Of a stretch of DNA of 64,000 nt, positions 51,010 to 59,520 are shown one piece after another. The DNA is from Paracoccus isoporae. GTDB lineage: Bacteria > Pseudomonadota > Alphaproteobacteria > Rhodobacterales > Rhodobacteraceae. The position numbers were made by a program, and so were the translations under genes. The notes below the pieces were generated by a model, which was given only the letters and a program-made list of their open reading frames with translations, was not told where the DNA came from and did no database searches. The stretch covers positions 62,001 through 126,000 of the forward strand of contig NZ_FNAH01000005.1 of assembly GCF_900101865.1 (NCBI RefSeq). The letters run 5' to 3'. Every line of letters begins with the position of its first letter. Within the stretch, counting starts at the first letter, position 1.

Positions 51010-53340
51010 ATGAACTTCAAACGCAGCACATGCGCGGTGGCGCTTCTGGCGGGGCTGGCAGGGGCGGTTCCGGCGGTGATCACGCCCGCACCCGCCTATG
51101 CCTATGTTTTCACCCAGGTCCGCATCGAGGGCAATGAGCGGATCGAGCCGGAAACGATCCTCTCCTATGCCAATATCACCCGCGGCGTCGAGGTCTCGGC
51201 GGGCGAGGTGAATGACGCGCTGCAGCGGATCCAGAACTCCGGGCTGTTCGAGACCGTGGAGGTGGTGCCGCAGGGCGGCACGCTGGTGATCCGGGTCCGC
51301 GAATGGCCGACGATCAACCAGATCGCCTTCGAGGGCAATCGCCGCATCGATGACGAGCAACTGGCCGGGATCGCGCAATCGGAATCGCGCCGGGTCTATT
51401 CGCCGTCGCTGGCCGAGCGTGACGCGGCCAATATCGCCCAGGCCTATTCGGCGCAGGGGCGGCTGGCGGCCCGCGTCAGCCCGCGCATCATCCCGCGCGA
51501 GGGCAACCGCGTCGATCTGGTCTTCGAGGTGCGCGAGGGCGACGTGACCGAGATCGAGCGGGTGGGCTTCACGGGCAACCGCGCGTTTTCCGACCGCCGC
51601 CTGCGCAACGTGCTGGCGACCAAGCAGGCCGGGCTGCTGCGCAGCTTCATCCAGTCCGACACTTACAACCCCGAACGGCTGCAACTGGACGAAAACCTGC
51701 TGACGGATTTCTACCGCTCGCAGGGTTTTGCCGATTTCACCGTGCAGGGGGTGGCGCCCGAGCTGACCCGCGAACGCGACGCGTATTTCGTCACCTACGC
51801 CATCAGCGAGGGGCCGCGCTATCGCTTTGGCGACGTGACCACGATTTCCGAGATTCCAGGCGTGGATGCAGCCCCGTTCCAGGCCCAGAACCAGGTCCGC
51901 CGCGGCAGCTATTACACCCCCGAATCCGTGGATCTGACCATCCGGCGGATGGAGACCGTCGCGCTGCAGCAAGGCCTGGATTTCGTCAGCATCGAGCCGC
52001 GCATCACCCGCAATCAGCGCAACCAGACGCTCGATCTGACCTTCGCGCTGACCCGCGGCCCCCGCGTCTTCGTGGAGCGCATCGACATCGAGGGCAACAC
52101 CACCACGCTGGACGAGGTGATCCGACGCCAGTTCAACACCGTCGAGGGCGACCCGTTCAACCCGCGCGAGATCCGCAATTCCGCCGAACGCATCCGCGCG
52201 CTCGGCTATTTCGTCGATGCCCAGGTCGAGACCCGCGAAGGGTCGAGCGCGCAGCAGGTTATCGTCGACGTGAACGTCGAGGAACAGCCGACCGGCACGC
52301 TGGAATTCGGCGGCAGCTACGGCGCCAGTTCCGGCATCGGGCTGTCGGCCGGGCTGTCGGAACGCAACTTCCTGGGCCGCGGACAGGAGGTCGGGCTGTC
52401 CATCTCGACCACCAAGGGCTCGCGCTCCGGCTCGTTCAACTTCGTGGAGCCGTATTTCCTGACCCGCGATCTGCGCTTCAGCTTCTCCGGCTGGTACCGC
52501 GAGACCGATCAGGACAACGCGAAATACGACACCCGTTCGGTCGGGTTCCAGACCGGGATCGAGTTCCCGATTTCCGCCGCCTCGCGGCTGGATGTGCATT
52601 ACCGGCTGTCCAAGGACTCGATCTATGACGTCGATCCGATCGAGGTCGATCCCGACACCGGCGAGCTGGTGGGGTCCTCGCCCATCCTCGTGCGCGAGGA
52701 GAGCGGGCTGTTCTCCTCGGCGCTCGGCTATCGCTATGATTACGACAGCCGCCGCGTCGGTCTGAACCCGCGCACCGCCACGAAGCTGAGCTTCACCCAG
52801 GATTTCGCCGGTCTGGGCGGTGACGTGCAGTCCGTGACCTCGGTGCTGACCGCGGGGGTGGAATCGAATGCCTGGCGCGAGAACATCACCCTGCGGGCCG
52901 AGTTCGAGGCCGGGGCGGTGCATATGCTGGACGACCAGAACAGCCGGGTGATCGAACGCTTCGGCGGGCAGCGCGTGCGCGGCTTCGAGGTGAACGGCAT
53001 CGGCCCGCGCGATCTGCAGGCGCCGAACGAGGACGCGCTTGGCGGCAACTATTTCTGGGTGGCCCGCGCCGAGGCGCAGTTCCCCATCGGTCTGCCCGAG
53101 GAATACGGGCTGACCGGCGGGGTCTTCGCGGATGTCGGCTCTGTCTGGGGGCTGGATGACACGGCGGGCGCCAATGGCGTCACGGTGGACGATTCCATGC
53201 ATCCCCGCGCGGCGGTCGGTCTGTCGCTGTTCTGGACCACGCCGATCGGGCCGCTGCGGATGAACTTCGCCAAGGCCATCGAGAAGCAGGATTACGACGA
53301 GGAACAGAGCTTCGATCTGACCATCTCGACCCGGTTCTGA
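51010..53340 (+). CDS. bamA: Outer-membrane protein assembly factor BamA
   Basis: Central beta-barrel subunit of the BAM complex. The protein has 776 residues: a signal peptide (about 1-31, PAYA), five POTRA repeats (about 32-355, starting VFTQVRIEGNERIEPET) and a 16-strand barrel with the VRGF insertion motif (QRVRGFEVNGIG) and the C-terminal Phe of outer-membrane barrels (TISTRF). AAGGGG precedes the ATG. The stop overlaps the ompH start (TGATG). Confidence 0.97.
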   Translation: MNFKRSTCAVALLAGLAGAVPAVITPAPAYAYVFTQVRIEGNERIEPETILSYANITRGVEVSAGEVNDALQRIQNSGLFETVEVVPQGGTLVIRVREWPTINQIAFEGNRRIDDEQLAGIAQSESRRVYSPSLAERDAANIAQAYSAQGRLAARVSPRIIPREGNRVDLVFEVREGDVTEIERVGFTGNRAFSDRRLRNVLATKQAGLLRSFIQSDTYNPERLQLDENLLTDFYRSQGFADFTVQGVAPELTRERDAYFVTYAISEGPRYRFGDVTTISEIPGVDAAPFQAQNQVRRGSYYTPESVDLTIRRMETVALQQGLDFVSIEPRITRNQRNQTLDLTFALTRGPRVFVERIDIEGNTTTLDEVIRRQFNTVEGDPFNPREIRNSAERIRALGYFVDAQVETREGSSAQQVIVDVNVEEQPTGTLEFGGSYGASSGIGLSAGLSERNFLGRGQEVGLSISTTKGSRSGSFNFVEPYFLTRDLRFSFSGWYRETDQDNAKYDTRSVGFQTGIEFPISAASRLDVHYRLSKDSIYDVDPIEVDPDTGELVGSSPILVREESGLFSSALGYRYDYDSRRVGLNPRTATKLSFTQDFAGLGGDVQSVTSVLTAGVESNAWRENITLRAEFEAGAVHMLDDQNSRVIERFGGQRVRGFEVNGIGPRDLQAPNEDALGGNYFWVARAEAQFPIGLPEEYGLTGGVFADVGSVWGLDDTAGANGVTVDDSMHPRAAVGLSLFWTTPIGPLRMNFAKAIEKQDYDEEQSFDLTISTRF

Positions 53341-54149
53341 TGGGTCGCGCGCGGGATCTGGCCGGGCGCGCCGCCCTGGTCGCGGCGCTGATGGCGATGC
53401 CGGGCGCGGCTGCGGCGCAGGATGGTGCCGGTCCGGCAGTCGACGCGGTCGCGCCGTCGCCGTCGGCCGGGGAGGATGCCGGGCTGGCCGCGCCGGACCC
53501 GGTGGCTGCGGTGACATCGCCGGTTCTGGTGCTGGATTTCGACCGCGCCTTCGCCACCTCGGAATGGGGCCGCACCGCGCTTGCCGAGATGCAGGAGGCC
53601 GCGCGCGAGATCGAGGCCGAGAATACGCGGCTGGAACAGCAGCTCACCACCGAGGAGCGCGCCCTGACCGCCGAACGCGCCACGCTGTCGCCGGCCGAGT
53701 TCCGCGCCAAGGCCGAGGCATTCGACGCCCGCGCCCAGACCATCCGCCGCGAACGCGCCGCCGTGCGGGTGTCGTTCCAGGGTCGTGAACAGGCGACGCG
53801 CAACGCCTTCATCCAGGCGACCCTGCCGGTCGCGGCAGAGATCATGCAGGAGATGAACGCATCTGTCGTTCTGGATCGGCAGCAGACCCTGCTGGCGGCG
53901 AACCGCGTCGACATCACCGAGACGCTGGTGGAGCGGATGGACCGCGCGCTTGGTGCCGGTCCCGGATTTGCCGAGGCCGAGCCGGAGGCTGCCGCGACAC
54001 AAGACGGTGCGGCGACGGGGGCGGGCGCGGCGGCCGCCGACGCGCCGGACGCGATCATGCCGCAGATCGGCGCGGACCCGACCGCGACCCCGGCGGGCGC
54101 GGACAGCGCCGCGCCTTCGGACGGTGAGGCGGCCGGCCCGGGCCAGTGA
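53340..54149 (+). CDS. OmpH/Skp-family periplasmic chaperone
   Basis: A 269-residue protein with a signal peptide (about 1-27, AAAAQ), an Ala/Pro-rich linker, a Skp-like coiled-coil domain (about 60-205; VLVLDFDRAFATSEWG, then long charged helices and the late VVLDRQQTLLAANRVDIT) and a low-complexity Ala/Pro/Asp tail of about 60 residues. It helps outer-membrane proteins reach BamA. It is coupled to bamA by a 1-nt overlap. In many relatives fabZ and lpx genes follow; here the operon ends. Confidence 0.9.
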   Translation: MGRARDLAGRAALVAALMAMPGAAAAQDGAGPAVDAVAPSPSAGEDAGLAAPDPVAAVTSPVLVLDFDRAFATSEWGRTALAEMQEAAREIEAENTRLEQQLTTEERALTAERATLSPAEFRAKAEAFDARAQTIRRERAAVRVSFQGREQATRNAFIQATLPVAAEIMQEMNASVVLDRQQTLLAANRVDITETLVERMDRALGAGPGFAEAEPEAAATQDGAATGAGAAAADAPDAIMPQIGADPTATPAGADSAAPSDGEAAGPGQ

Positions 54150-54153
54150 CGCC

Positions 54154-55092
54154 TCAGGGCAGTGTCGCGATCCGCTCGGTCAGCAGGGCAAAGAAGCCGT
54201 CCCGGTCCACATCCGACATGAACAGCGCATTCGGCGTGCGCCCCGACACGCCCCACCAATCCGCGACGGTCATGCCAAGCGTGTATTGACCCCGCGTCTC
54301 GATCTCGACATTGACCCGGCGGCCCGAGAACAGCTCCGGCCGGATCAGCCAGGCGATGGTGCAGGGATCATGCAGCGGCGCGCCGAGGCTGCCGTATTTC
54401 TCCTTGTCGTAGCGCTCGAAGAAATCGGTCCAGCTTGCCACCGCCTCGCCGGCGCGGTTGCCCAGCCCGCGCAGCCCGGCGATCCATTCGGCCGAAGTCA
54501 GCGCCCGATGCGTCACATCCAGCGGCATCACCACGATCTCGCATCCGGAATCGAAGATCCGTTCGGCCGCCTCGGGATCGACATAGATGTTGAATTCCGC
54601 CGCCGGGGTGACATTGCCGACCTCGAAATAAGCGCCGCCCATCAGCACGATCTGCTGGACCCGCTCGATGATGTCGGGGGCGCGGGAAAATGCGGTGGCG
54701 ATGTTGGTCAGCGGCCCGATGGGCACCAGCGTCACCGTGCCGGGCGGTTCGCGGCGCAGCGTCTCGATGATGAAATCGACGGCGTGCGGCTCGGCCAGCG
54801 GGATGACAGGCTCGCCCAGCTCGATCCCGTCCAGCCCGGTCTTGCCGTGCACATTCTCCGCCGTGACCAGATCGCGCGCCAGCGGCGCGCCGCAGCCCGC
54901 AAAGACCGGCACGTCGCGCCCGCTCAGCCCGACGATCAGCCGCGCGTTGCGGGCGGTCAGGTCGAGCGGCACATTGCCCGCCACCGTCGTGATGCCCAGA
55001 ACGTCAAGCTCGGGCGAGGCGAGCGCCAGCAGGATGGCCACCGCGTCATCCTGTCCCGGATCGGAGTCGATGATGATCTTGCGCGCCGCCAT
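54154..55092 (-). CDS. Nucleoside hydrolase (inosine-uridine preferring family)
   Basis: Cleaves N-glycosidic bonds of ribonucleosides. About 312 residues from ATG 55092, which has GGGGGACGGAC upstream and begins right before the fold; ATG 55116 is an alternative. The calcium/ribose motif is IIIDSDPGQDDAVAILLAL. VTLVPIGPLTNIATAF, VLMGGAYFEVGNVTPAAEFN and the late LHDPCTIAWLI are all standard. It converges on ompH with a 4-bp gap. A candidate small RNA with its own terminator lies just upstream on the same strand. Confidence 0.92.
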   Translation of the reverse strand: MAARKIIIDSDPGQDDAVAILLALASPELDVLGITTVAGNVPLDLTARNARLIVGLSGRDVPVFAGCGAPLARDLVTAENVHGKTGLDGIELGEPVIPLAEPHAVDFIIETLRREPPGTVTLVPIGPLTNIATAFSRAPDIIERVQQIVLMGGAYFEVGNVTPAAEFNIYVDPEAAERIFDSGCEIVVMPLDVTHRALTSAEWIAGLRGLGNRAGEAVASWTDFFERYDKEKYGSLGAPLHDPCTIAWLIRPELFSGRRVNVEIETRGQYTLGMTVADWWGVSGRTPNALFMSDVDRDGFFALLTERIATLP

Positions 55093-55127
55093 GTCCGTCC
55101 CCCGGAAGCTTTCCACCAGATCACATC

Positions 55128-55242
55128 AAAAAGCCCGGCCACGCAAGGCGGCCGGGCCATGAGAGCCTGCGAGGGAACATGCAGGTTCACTATCGCCGTT
55201 CGGACTCCGGCAGGGAACAATGACAGAACCCGCGGCGAGTCC
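55128..55242 (-). ncRNA. Candidate small RNA (about 115 nt), or leader attenuator of the nucleoside hydrolase gene
   Basis: Read on the minus strand, the region folds into three elements. GGACTC at the predicted 5' end (55242-55237) pairs with GAGTCC (55207-55202). CCTGC (55185-55181) pairs with GCAGG (55170-55166) around a loop with GTTCCCT. An 8-bp terminator stem, GCCCGGCC/GGCCGGGC (55150-55157 with 55133-55140), ends in TTTTT. GTTCCCT occurs twice (55172-55178 and 55212-55218) and could pair with Shine-Dalgarno sequences. No family recognised. Confidence 0.6.
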
Positions 55243-55246
55243 TGTT

Positions 55247-55275
55247 AACATTGCAACCCGCCCGGCAAAGGTCAA
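55247..55275 (-). promoter_or_regulatory. Promoter of the candidate small RNA
   Basis: On the minus strand TTGACC (55275-55270), exactly 17 nt, then AATGTT (55252-55247). The predicted start, about 5-7 nt downstream, falls at the 5' end of the GGACTC stem of the candidate RNA. Confidence 0.55.
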
Positions 55276-55367
55276 TAACCGACAAAAAGAATAAGAATAA
55301 CGTCGGCCATTCATTGCCGGGCCCGCGGTGGATTGACGCCGGGCGGCATGGCGTCTAACCGCGCCCC

Positions 55368-57185
55368 ATGGCCCGCGCACCGATCCTGCAACTGACCGAG
55401 ATTTCGCTGACCTTCGGCGGGGACCCCGTGTTTGACGGGCTGAACCTGACCGTGCAGCCGGGCGACCGGGTGGCGCTTGTCGGGCGCAACGGCTCTGGCA
55501 AGTCCACGCTGATGAAGGTCATGGCCGGGCTGGTGGAGCCTGACCGGGGCGAGGTCGTCACGCCCGCAGGGATCAGCGTCGGCTATATGGAGCAGGATCC
55601 CGACCTGTCGGGTTTTGCCACGCTGGGAGATTTCGCCAGTGCCGCCCTGGAGCCGGGCGAGGGCTACCGGGTGGAGATGTCGGCGGAGGGGCTGAAATTC
55701 GACGCCGCGCGCCCTGTTGCCACGGCTTCGGGCGGCGAGCGGCGGCGGGCGGCGCTGGCACGGCTTCTGGCCGAGGCGCCCGATCTGATGCTGCTCGACG
55801 AACCGACCAACCATCTGGATATCGAGGCGATCGGCTGGCTGGAAGACCAGCTTTCCCAGACCCGCGCCGCCTTCGTGCTGATCTCTCACGACCGGGCGTT
55901 TCTGCGCGCGCTGACCCGCGCCACGCTGTGGATCGACCGCGGCGCGGTGCGGCGCCAGGAAAAGGGGTTCGAGGCCTTCGAGGCGTGGCGCGAAACCGTC
56001 TGGGCGGCAGAGGACGAAGCGCGCCACAAGCTCGACCGCAAGATCAAGGCCGAGGCGCGTTGGGCGGTGGAGGGCATCTCGGCCCGTCGCAAGCGAAACC
56101 AGGGCCGGGTGCGGGCGTTGCAGGCGCTGAGGGCCGAACGCGCTGCCCAGATCCGGCGGCAGGGTGCGGCGGCGATGGAACTCGATGCCGGGCCGCAATC
56201 CGGCAAGCGGGTGATCGAGGCGCGGGAGATCTCGAAACGCTTCGGAGAGCGGGGGATCCTGAAACCCTTCGATCTGCGCGTGCTGCGCGGCGACCGGGTG
56301 GCCTTTGTCGGCCCGAACGGCGTGGGCAAGACCACGCTCATCAAGATGCTGACCGGAGAGATCGCGCCCGATACCGGCAGCGTGACCCACGGCACCAATC
56401 TGGAACTGGCGGTGTTCGATCAGACGCGCAGCGCGCTCAATCCCGATATCAGCCTGTGGGATGCGATGACGACGGACCCGTCCATGGCGGTGTCCGGGCG
56501 GTCCGATCAGGTGATGGTGCGCGGCGCGCCGCGCCATGTCGTGGGCTATCTGAAGGATTTCCTGTTCGACGAGGCGCAGATGCGCGCCCCCGTCCGCAGC
56601 CTGTCGGGCGGCGAGAAGGCGCGGCTGCTGCTGGCGCGGATCATGGCGAAACCGTCCAACCTGCTGGTGCTGGACGAGCCGACGAACGATCTGGATGTCG
56701 AGACGCTGGATCTGTTGCAGGACATTCTGGGCGAGTATGACGGCACGGTTCTGCTGGTCAGCCATGACCGCGATTTCATCGACCGCGTCGCCACCTCCAC
56801 CGTCGCGATGGAGGGGGATGGCCGCGCCGTGATCTATCCAGGCGGGTGGAGCGATTACCGCGCGCAGCGGCCGGAGCGCGAAGCCCCCGCCGCACCGCGC
56901 AACCCGACCGCCGCGCCCGCACAGGCGACACCGGCGCCAGCACCGCCCAAACCCGCGAAATCCGGGCTGAGCTTCACCGAGAAGCACCGGCTGGAGGAGT
57001 TGCCCGCCATCATCGCGCGGCTGGAGGCGGAAATCGCCAAACTCTCCGAGTTCCTGTCCGATGCAGAGATCTACAGCCGCGCACCCGCAAAGGCCCAGAA
57101 GGCCAGCGAGGCGATGCGCGAGCGGCAGGAAGCGTTGGAGGCAGCCGAAGATGAATGGCTGGCTCTGGAGGAGAAGGCCGGCTGA
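55368..57185 (+). CDS. ABC-F family ATPase (Uup-like)
   Basis: A soluble, ribosome-associated type ATPase of 605 residues with two ABC domains and no membrane part. Walker A motifs are GRNGSGKST and GPNGVGKTT, signatures ATASGGERRR and SLSGGEKAR, Walker B LLDEPTNHLD and VLDEPTNDLD. The interdomain linker (about residues 225-280) is basic, and the C-terminal extension (about 510-605) begins with a Pro/Ala-rich stretch and ends in a coiled coil, as in Uup. Role in translation or ribosome rescue is from family knowledge. Confidence 0.9.
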   Translation: MARAPILQLTEISLTFGGDPVFDGLNLTVQPGDRVALVGRNGSGKSTLMKVMAGLVEPDRGEVVTPAGISVGYMEQDPDLSGFATLGDFASAALEPGEGYRVEMSAEGLKFDAARPVATASGGERRRAALARLLAEAPDLMLLDEPTNHLDIEAIGWLEDQLSQTRAAFVLISHDRAFLRALTRATLWIDRGAVRRQEKGFEAFEAWRETVWAAEDEARHKLDRKIKAEARWAVEGISARRKRNQGRVRALQALRAERAAQIRRQGAAAMELDAGPQSGKRVIEAREISKRFGERGILKPFDLRVLRGDRVAFVGPNGVGKTTLIKMLTGEIAPDTGSVTHGTNLELAVFDQTRSALNPDISLWDAMTTDPSMAVSGRSDQVMVRGAPRHVVGYLKDFLFDEAQMRAPVRSLSGGEKARLLLARIMAKPSNLLVLDEPTNDLDVETLDLLQDILGEYDGTVLLVSHDRDFIDRVATSTVAMEGDGRAVIYPGGWSDYRAQRPEREAPAAPRNPTAAPAQATPAPAPPKPAKSGLSFTEKHRLEELPAIIARLEAEIAKLSEFLSDAEIYSRAPAKAQKASEAMRERQEALEAAEDEWLALEEKAG

Positions 57186-57200
57186 GCCGCGCCAAAGCTG

Positions 57201-58577
57201 TCAGCCAGTCCCCGACAGCGGACGGATGCGCAGCTTGGTGATGCGGTTTTCCTTTCGCGTCACCACCTCGAAGCGGTAGCCGTGGAAGGAAAACACCTGC
57301 CCCTGCGCGGGGATGGACTGAGCCATGTGGATCACCAGCCCGGCGACGGTATTGGCCTCGTCATCGGGCAGGTTCCAGTCGAGCGCGCGGTTCAGGTCGC
57401 GGATCGTCATGGCGCCGTCGATGGCGTAATCGCCGCCGGGGCCCGGTTTTAGGTCGTGGTCGGCCTCGGTGTCATGCTCGTCAGCGATCTCGCCCACGAT
57501 CTCCTCGATGATGTCCTCCAGCGTGATGAGACCGCGCAGCGAGCCATATTCATCGACCACGAGCGCGAAATGGGTGCGCCGCTTCAGGAATTCGCGCATC
57601 TGTTCGTCGAGCGCGGTGGTGTCGGGCACGAAATAGGGCTTCATCGCCACCGCCATCACGTCGAAATCGCGCACCGCATCGGCCGGGTCGCCCTTGCCGT
57701 CATAGGCGGATTTATGCACCGCGCGCAGCACATCCTTGGCATGGATCATGCCGACCACGTTCTCGCGCTCGCCGCGATAGACGGGCAGGCGGGTATGGGG
57801 GCTGGTCAGCACCGTGTCGAGAATGGTGGCCGGGGCCAACTCGGCGTCGATCATCTGGATCTCGGAGCGGTGCTTCATGATCTCGTCCACCGTCCGGTTG
57901 CCCAGGTCGAGCGCGCCCAAGAGCCGGTCGCGATCCTCCTTCTCGACCTCGCCCGCCTCGTGGCCGATGCTGAGCGCCCCGGCGATTTCCTCATGGACGG
58001 AGAACATGTTGGCATCGGGATCGCTTTGCAGCCCGAACAGCCGCATGATCCCGCGCACGAAGGCGCGGACCACCAGCACCACGGGCGACAACACCCGCAT
58101 GATGATCCGCATCGGGCGGGCCACGATCGAGGCCAGCGTTTCGGAATTGGCGATGGCGTAGGATTTCGGCAGCACCTCCGCGAAGATCAGCACCAGCACC
58201 GTCATCACGAAAGTGGCCACGGCCACCCCGCTGGATCCGAACAGCGCCGTGAACAGCGCCGTGGCCAGCGAGGCGGACAGGATGTTCAGCACATTGTTGC
58301 CCAGCAGGATCGCGCCGATCAGCCGGTCGCTCTCCTTGGTGATGTTCAGCGCGGCCTCCGCGCCCATATCGCCGCGATCGGCACGGTTGCGCAGCTTGGC
58401 GCGGCTGGCACCGGTCAGCGCGGTCTCGGAGGCCGAGAAGAAGGCGGAGCCGACCAGAAGGAACAGGATGGCGATGCCGAAGCCCAGGATCATCGGGCTG
58501 GCCCCGCCGGGATCGGGTTCGGTCGGGGCGGCGGCTGCGGTGGAGGCGGCGGCGGAAGTCAGAAATGGGATCAGCAT
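57201..58577 (-). CDS. CorC/HlyC-family (CNNM, DUF21-CBS) membrane protein
   Basis: A 458-residue protein: an N-terminal DUF21 membrane domain with three to four helices (about 30-200, FFSASETALTGASRAKLRNR), a CBS pair (about 215-350, HTRLPVYRGERENVVGMIH and FALVVDEYGSLRGLITLEDI), and a C-terminal CorC_HlyC domain. Relatives act in Mg2+/Co2+ homeostasis; the hemolysin name is historical. The ATG at the M of MILGFGIAI, 28 residues on, is an alternative start. It follows xerD after 7 bp. Confidence 0.88.
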   Translation of the reverse strand: MLIPFLTSAAASTAAAAPTEPDPGGASPMILGFGIAILFLLVGSAFFSASETALTGASRAKLRNRADRGDMGAEAALNITKESDRLIGAILLGNNVLNILSASLATALFTALFGSSGVAVATFVMTVLVLIFAEVLPKSYAIANSETLASIVARPMRIIMRVLSPVVLVVRAFVRGIMRLFGLQSDPDANMFSVHEEIAGALSIGHEAGEVEKEDRDRLLGALDLGNRTVDEIMKHRSEIQMIDAELAPATILDTVLTSPHTRLPVYRGERENVVGMIHAKDVLRAVHKSAYDGKGDPADAVRDFDVMAVAMKPYFVPDTTALDEQMREFLKRRTHFALVVDEYGSLRGLITLEDIIEEIVGEIADEHDTEADHDLKPGPGGDYAIDGAMTIRDLNRALDWNLPDDEANTVAGLVIHMAQSIPAQGQVFSFHGYRFEVVTRKENRITKLRIRPLSGTG

Positions 58578-58584
58578 GATGCGG

Positions 58585-59520
58585 TCAAACGCGGGCGAGG
58601 GGGTGATGGTTCAGCACCAGATCGCGCATCCGCGCATCCAGCACATGGGTATAGATCTCGGTCGTGGACAGATCGGCGTGACCCAGCAGCGACTGGATGG
58701 CGCGCAGATCGGCGCCGCCTTCCAGAAGATGGGTGGCGAAGGCGTGGCGGATGACATGAGGAGTGACCTTCGCGGGGTCGATGCCCGCGGCTATGGCCAG
58801 ATCGTGCAGCAGGTCGTTCATGGATTTCCGTGCCATGTGACCTGCCTTGGAATTGGCCGGAAACAGGAAGCGGGCGCCCTTGCCCGCCACCAGCCGGCCA
58901 AGCGGGCTGTCGCGCTCCGCCCCGTCGCGTATCCCGAGCCACGCCGAGAGTCCAAGCCGCGCCGCACCCGACAGGGGCACCATGCGCTCGCCCCCGCCCT
59001 TGCCGCGGATCAGCAGCAATTGCGGATCGCCGCGCGTGGCCGCCACCGGCAGGGAGACAAGCTCGCTCACCCGCATCCCGGTGGCATAGAGCAGCTCGAT
59101 CAGGCAGCGGTTCCGCGCCCGCTCCGTCTCGCCGCGGCCCAGCTCGGGCAGGGCATCGAACAGCCGCGTGACCTCTGCCTGGCTCAGCACTTTCGGCAGG
59201 CGATGCGACTTGCCGGGACCGGTGATGCGCAGCGCCGGATCATCCTCGCGCCAGCCTTCCTCAAGCGCGAAACGGGTCAGTTGCCGGATCGAGGACAGCC
59301 GCCGGGCCCGGGTGGCGCGCGCCAGCCCCTGCGCCTCGCAATGGGCGAGATAGGCGGTGATGTCGTCGCGCGACATTGCGTCAAGCCCGATGCCGCGCGC
59401 CTCCAGCCAGTCCGCAAAGTCGCGCAGATCGCGCCCGTAAGCCAGGATCGTGTTGCGCGCCGCACCCGCCTCCGCCGCCTGCGCGTCGAGGAAGGCCGCG
59501 ATCCGGTTCAGCGTGGTCAT
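58585..59520 (-). CDS. xerD: Site-specific tyrosine recombinase XerD
   Basis: Chromosome-dimer resolution at dif together with XerC. The protein has 311 residues: a SAM-like N-terminal domain (about 1-90, LAYGRDLRDFADWLEARG region) and a catalytic domain with the expected R...HxxR...H...Y residues: Arg in YATGMRVSELV, HVIRHAFATHLLEGGA, LGHADLSTTEIYTHV. The start overlaps the stop of the upstream secreted-protein gene by 4 nt. No attachment-site or integron features are nearby, so this is the housekeeping recombinase. Confidence 0.92.
   Translation of the reverse strand: MTTLNRIAAFLDAQAAEAGAARNTILAYGRDLRDFADWLEARGIGLDAMSRDDITAYLAHCEAQGLARATRARRLSSIRQLTRFALEEGWREDDPALRITGPGKSHRLPKVLSQAEVTRLFDALPELGRGETERARNRCLIELLYATGMRVSELVSLPVAATRGDPQLLLIRGKGGGERMVPLSGAARLGLSAWLGIRDGAERDSPLGRLVAGKGARFLFPANSKAGHMARKSMNDLLHDLAIAAGIDPAKVTPHVIRHAFATHLLEGGADLRAIQSLLGHADLSTTEIYTHVLDARMRDLVLNHHPLARV

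Noticed and set aside
49483..53517. 1344-residue minus-strand open frame opposite rseP and bamA
   Set aside because: Both genes beneath it have full family motifs. The antisense translation is low in hydrophobic order and matches no fold.
58585..59520. Integrase of a mobile element
   Set aside because: The sequence and operon context fit housekeeping XerD; no direct repeats or cargo genes are seen.
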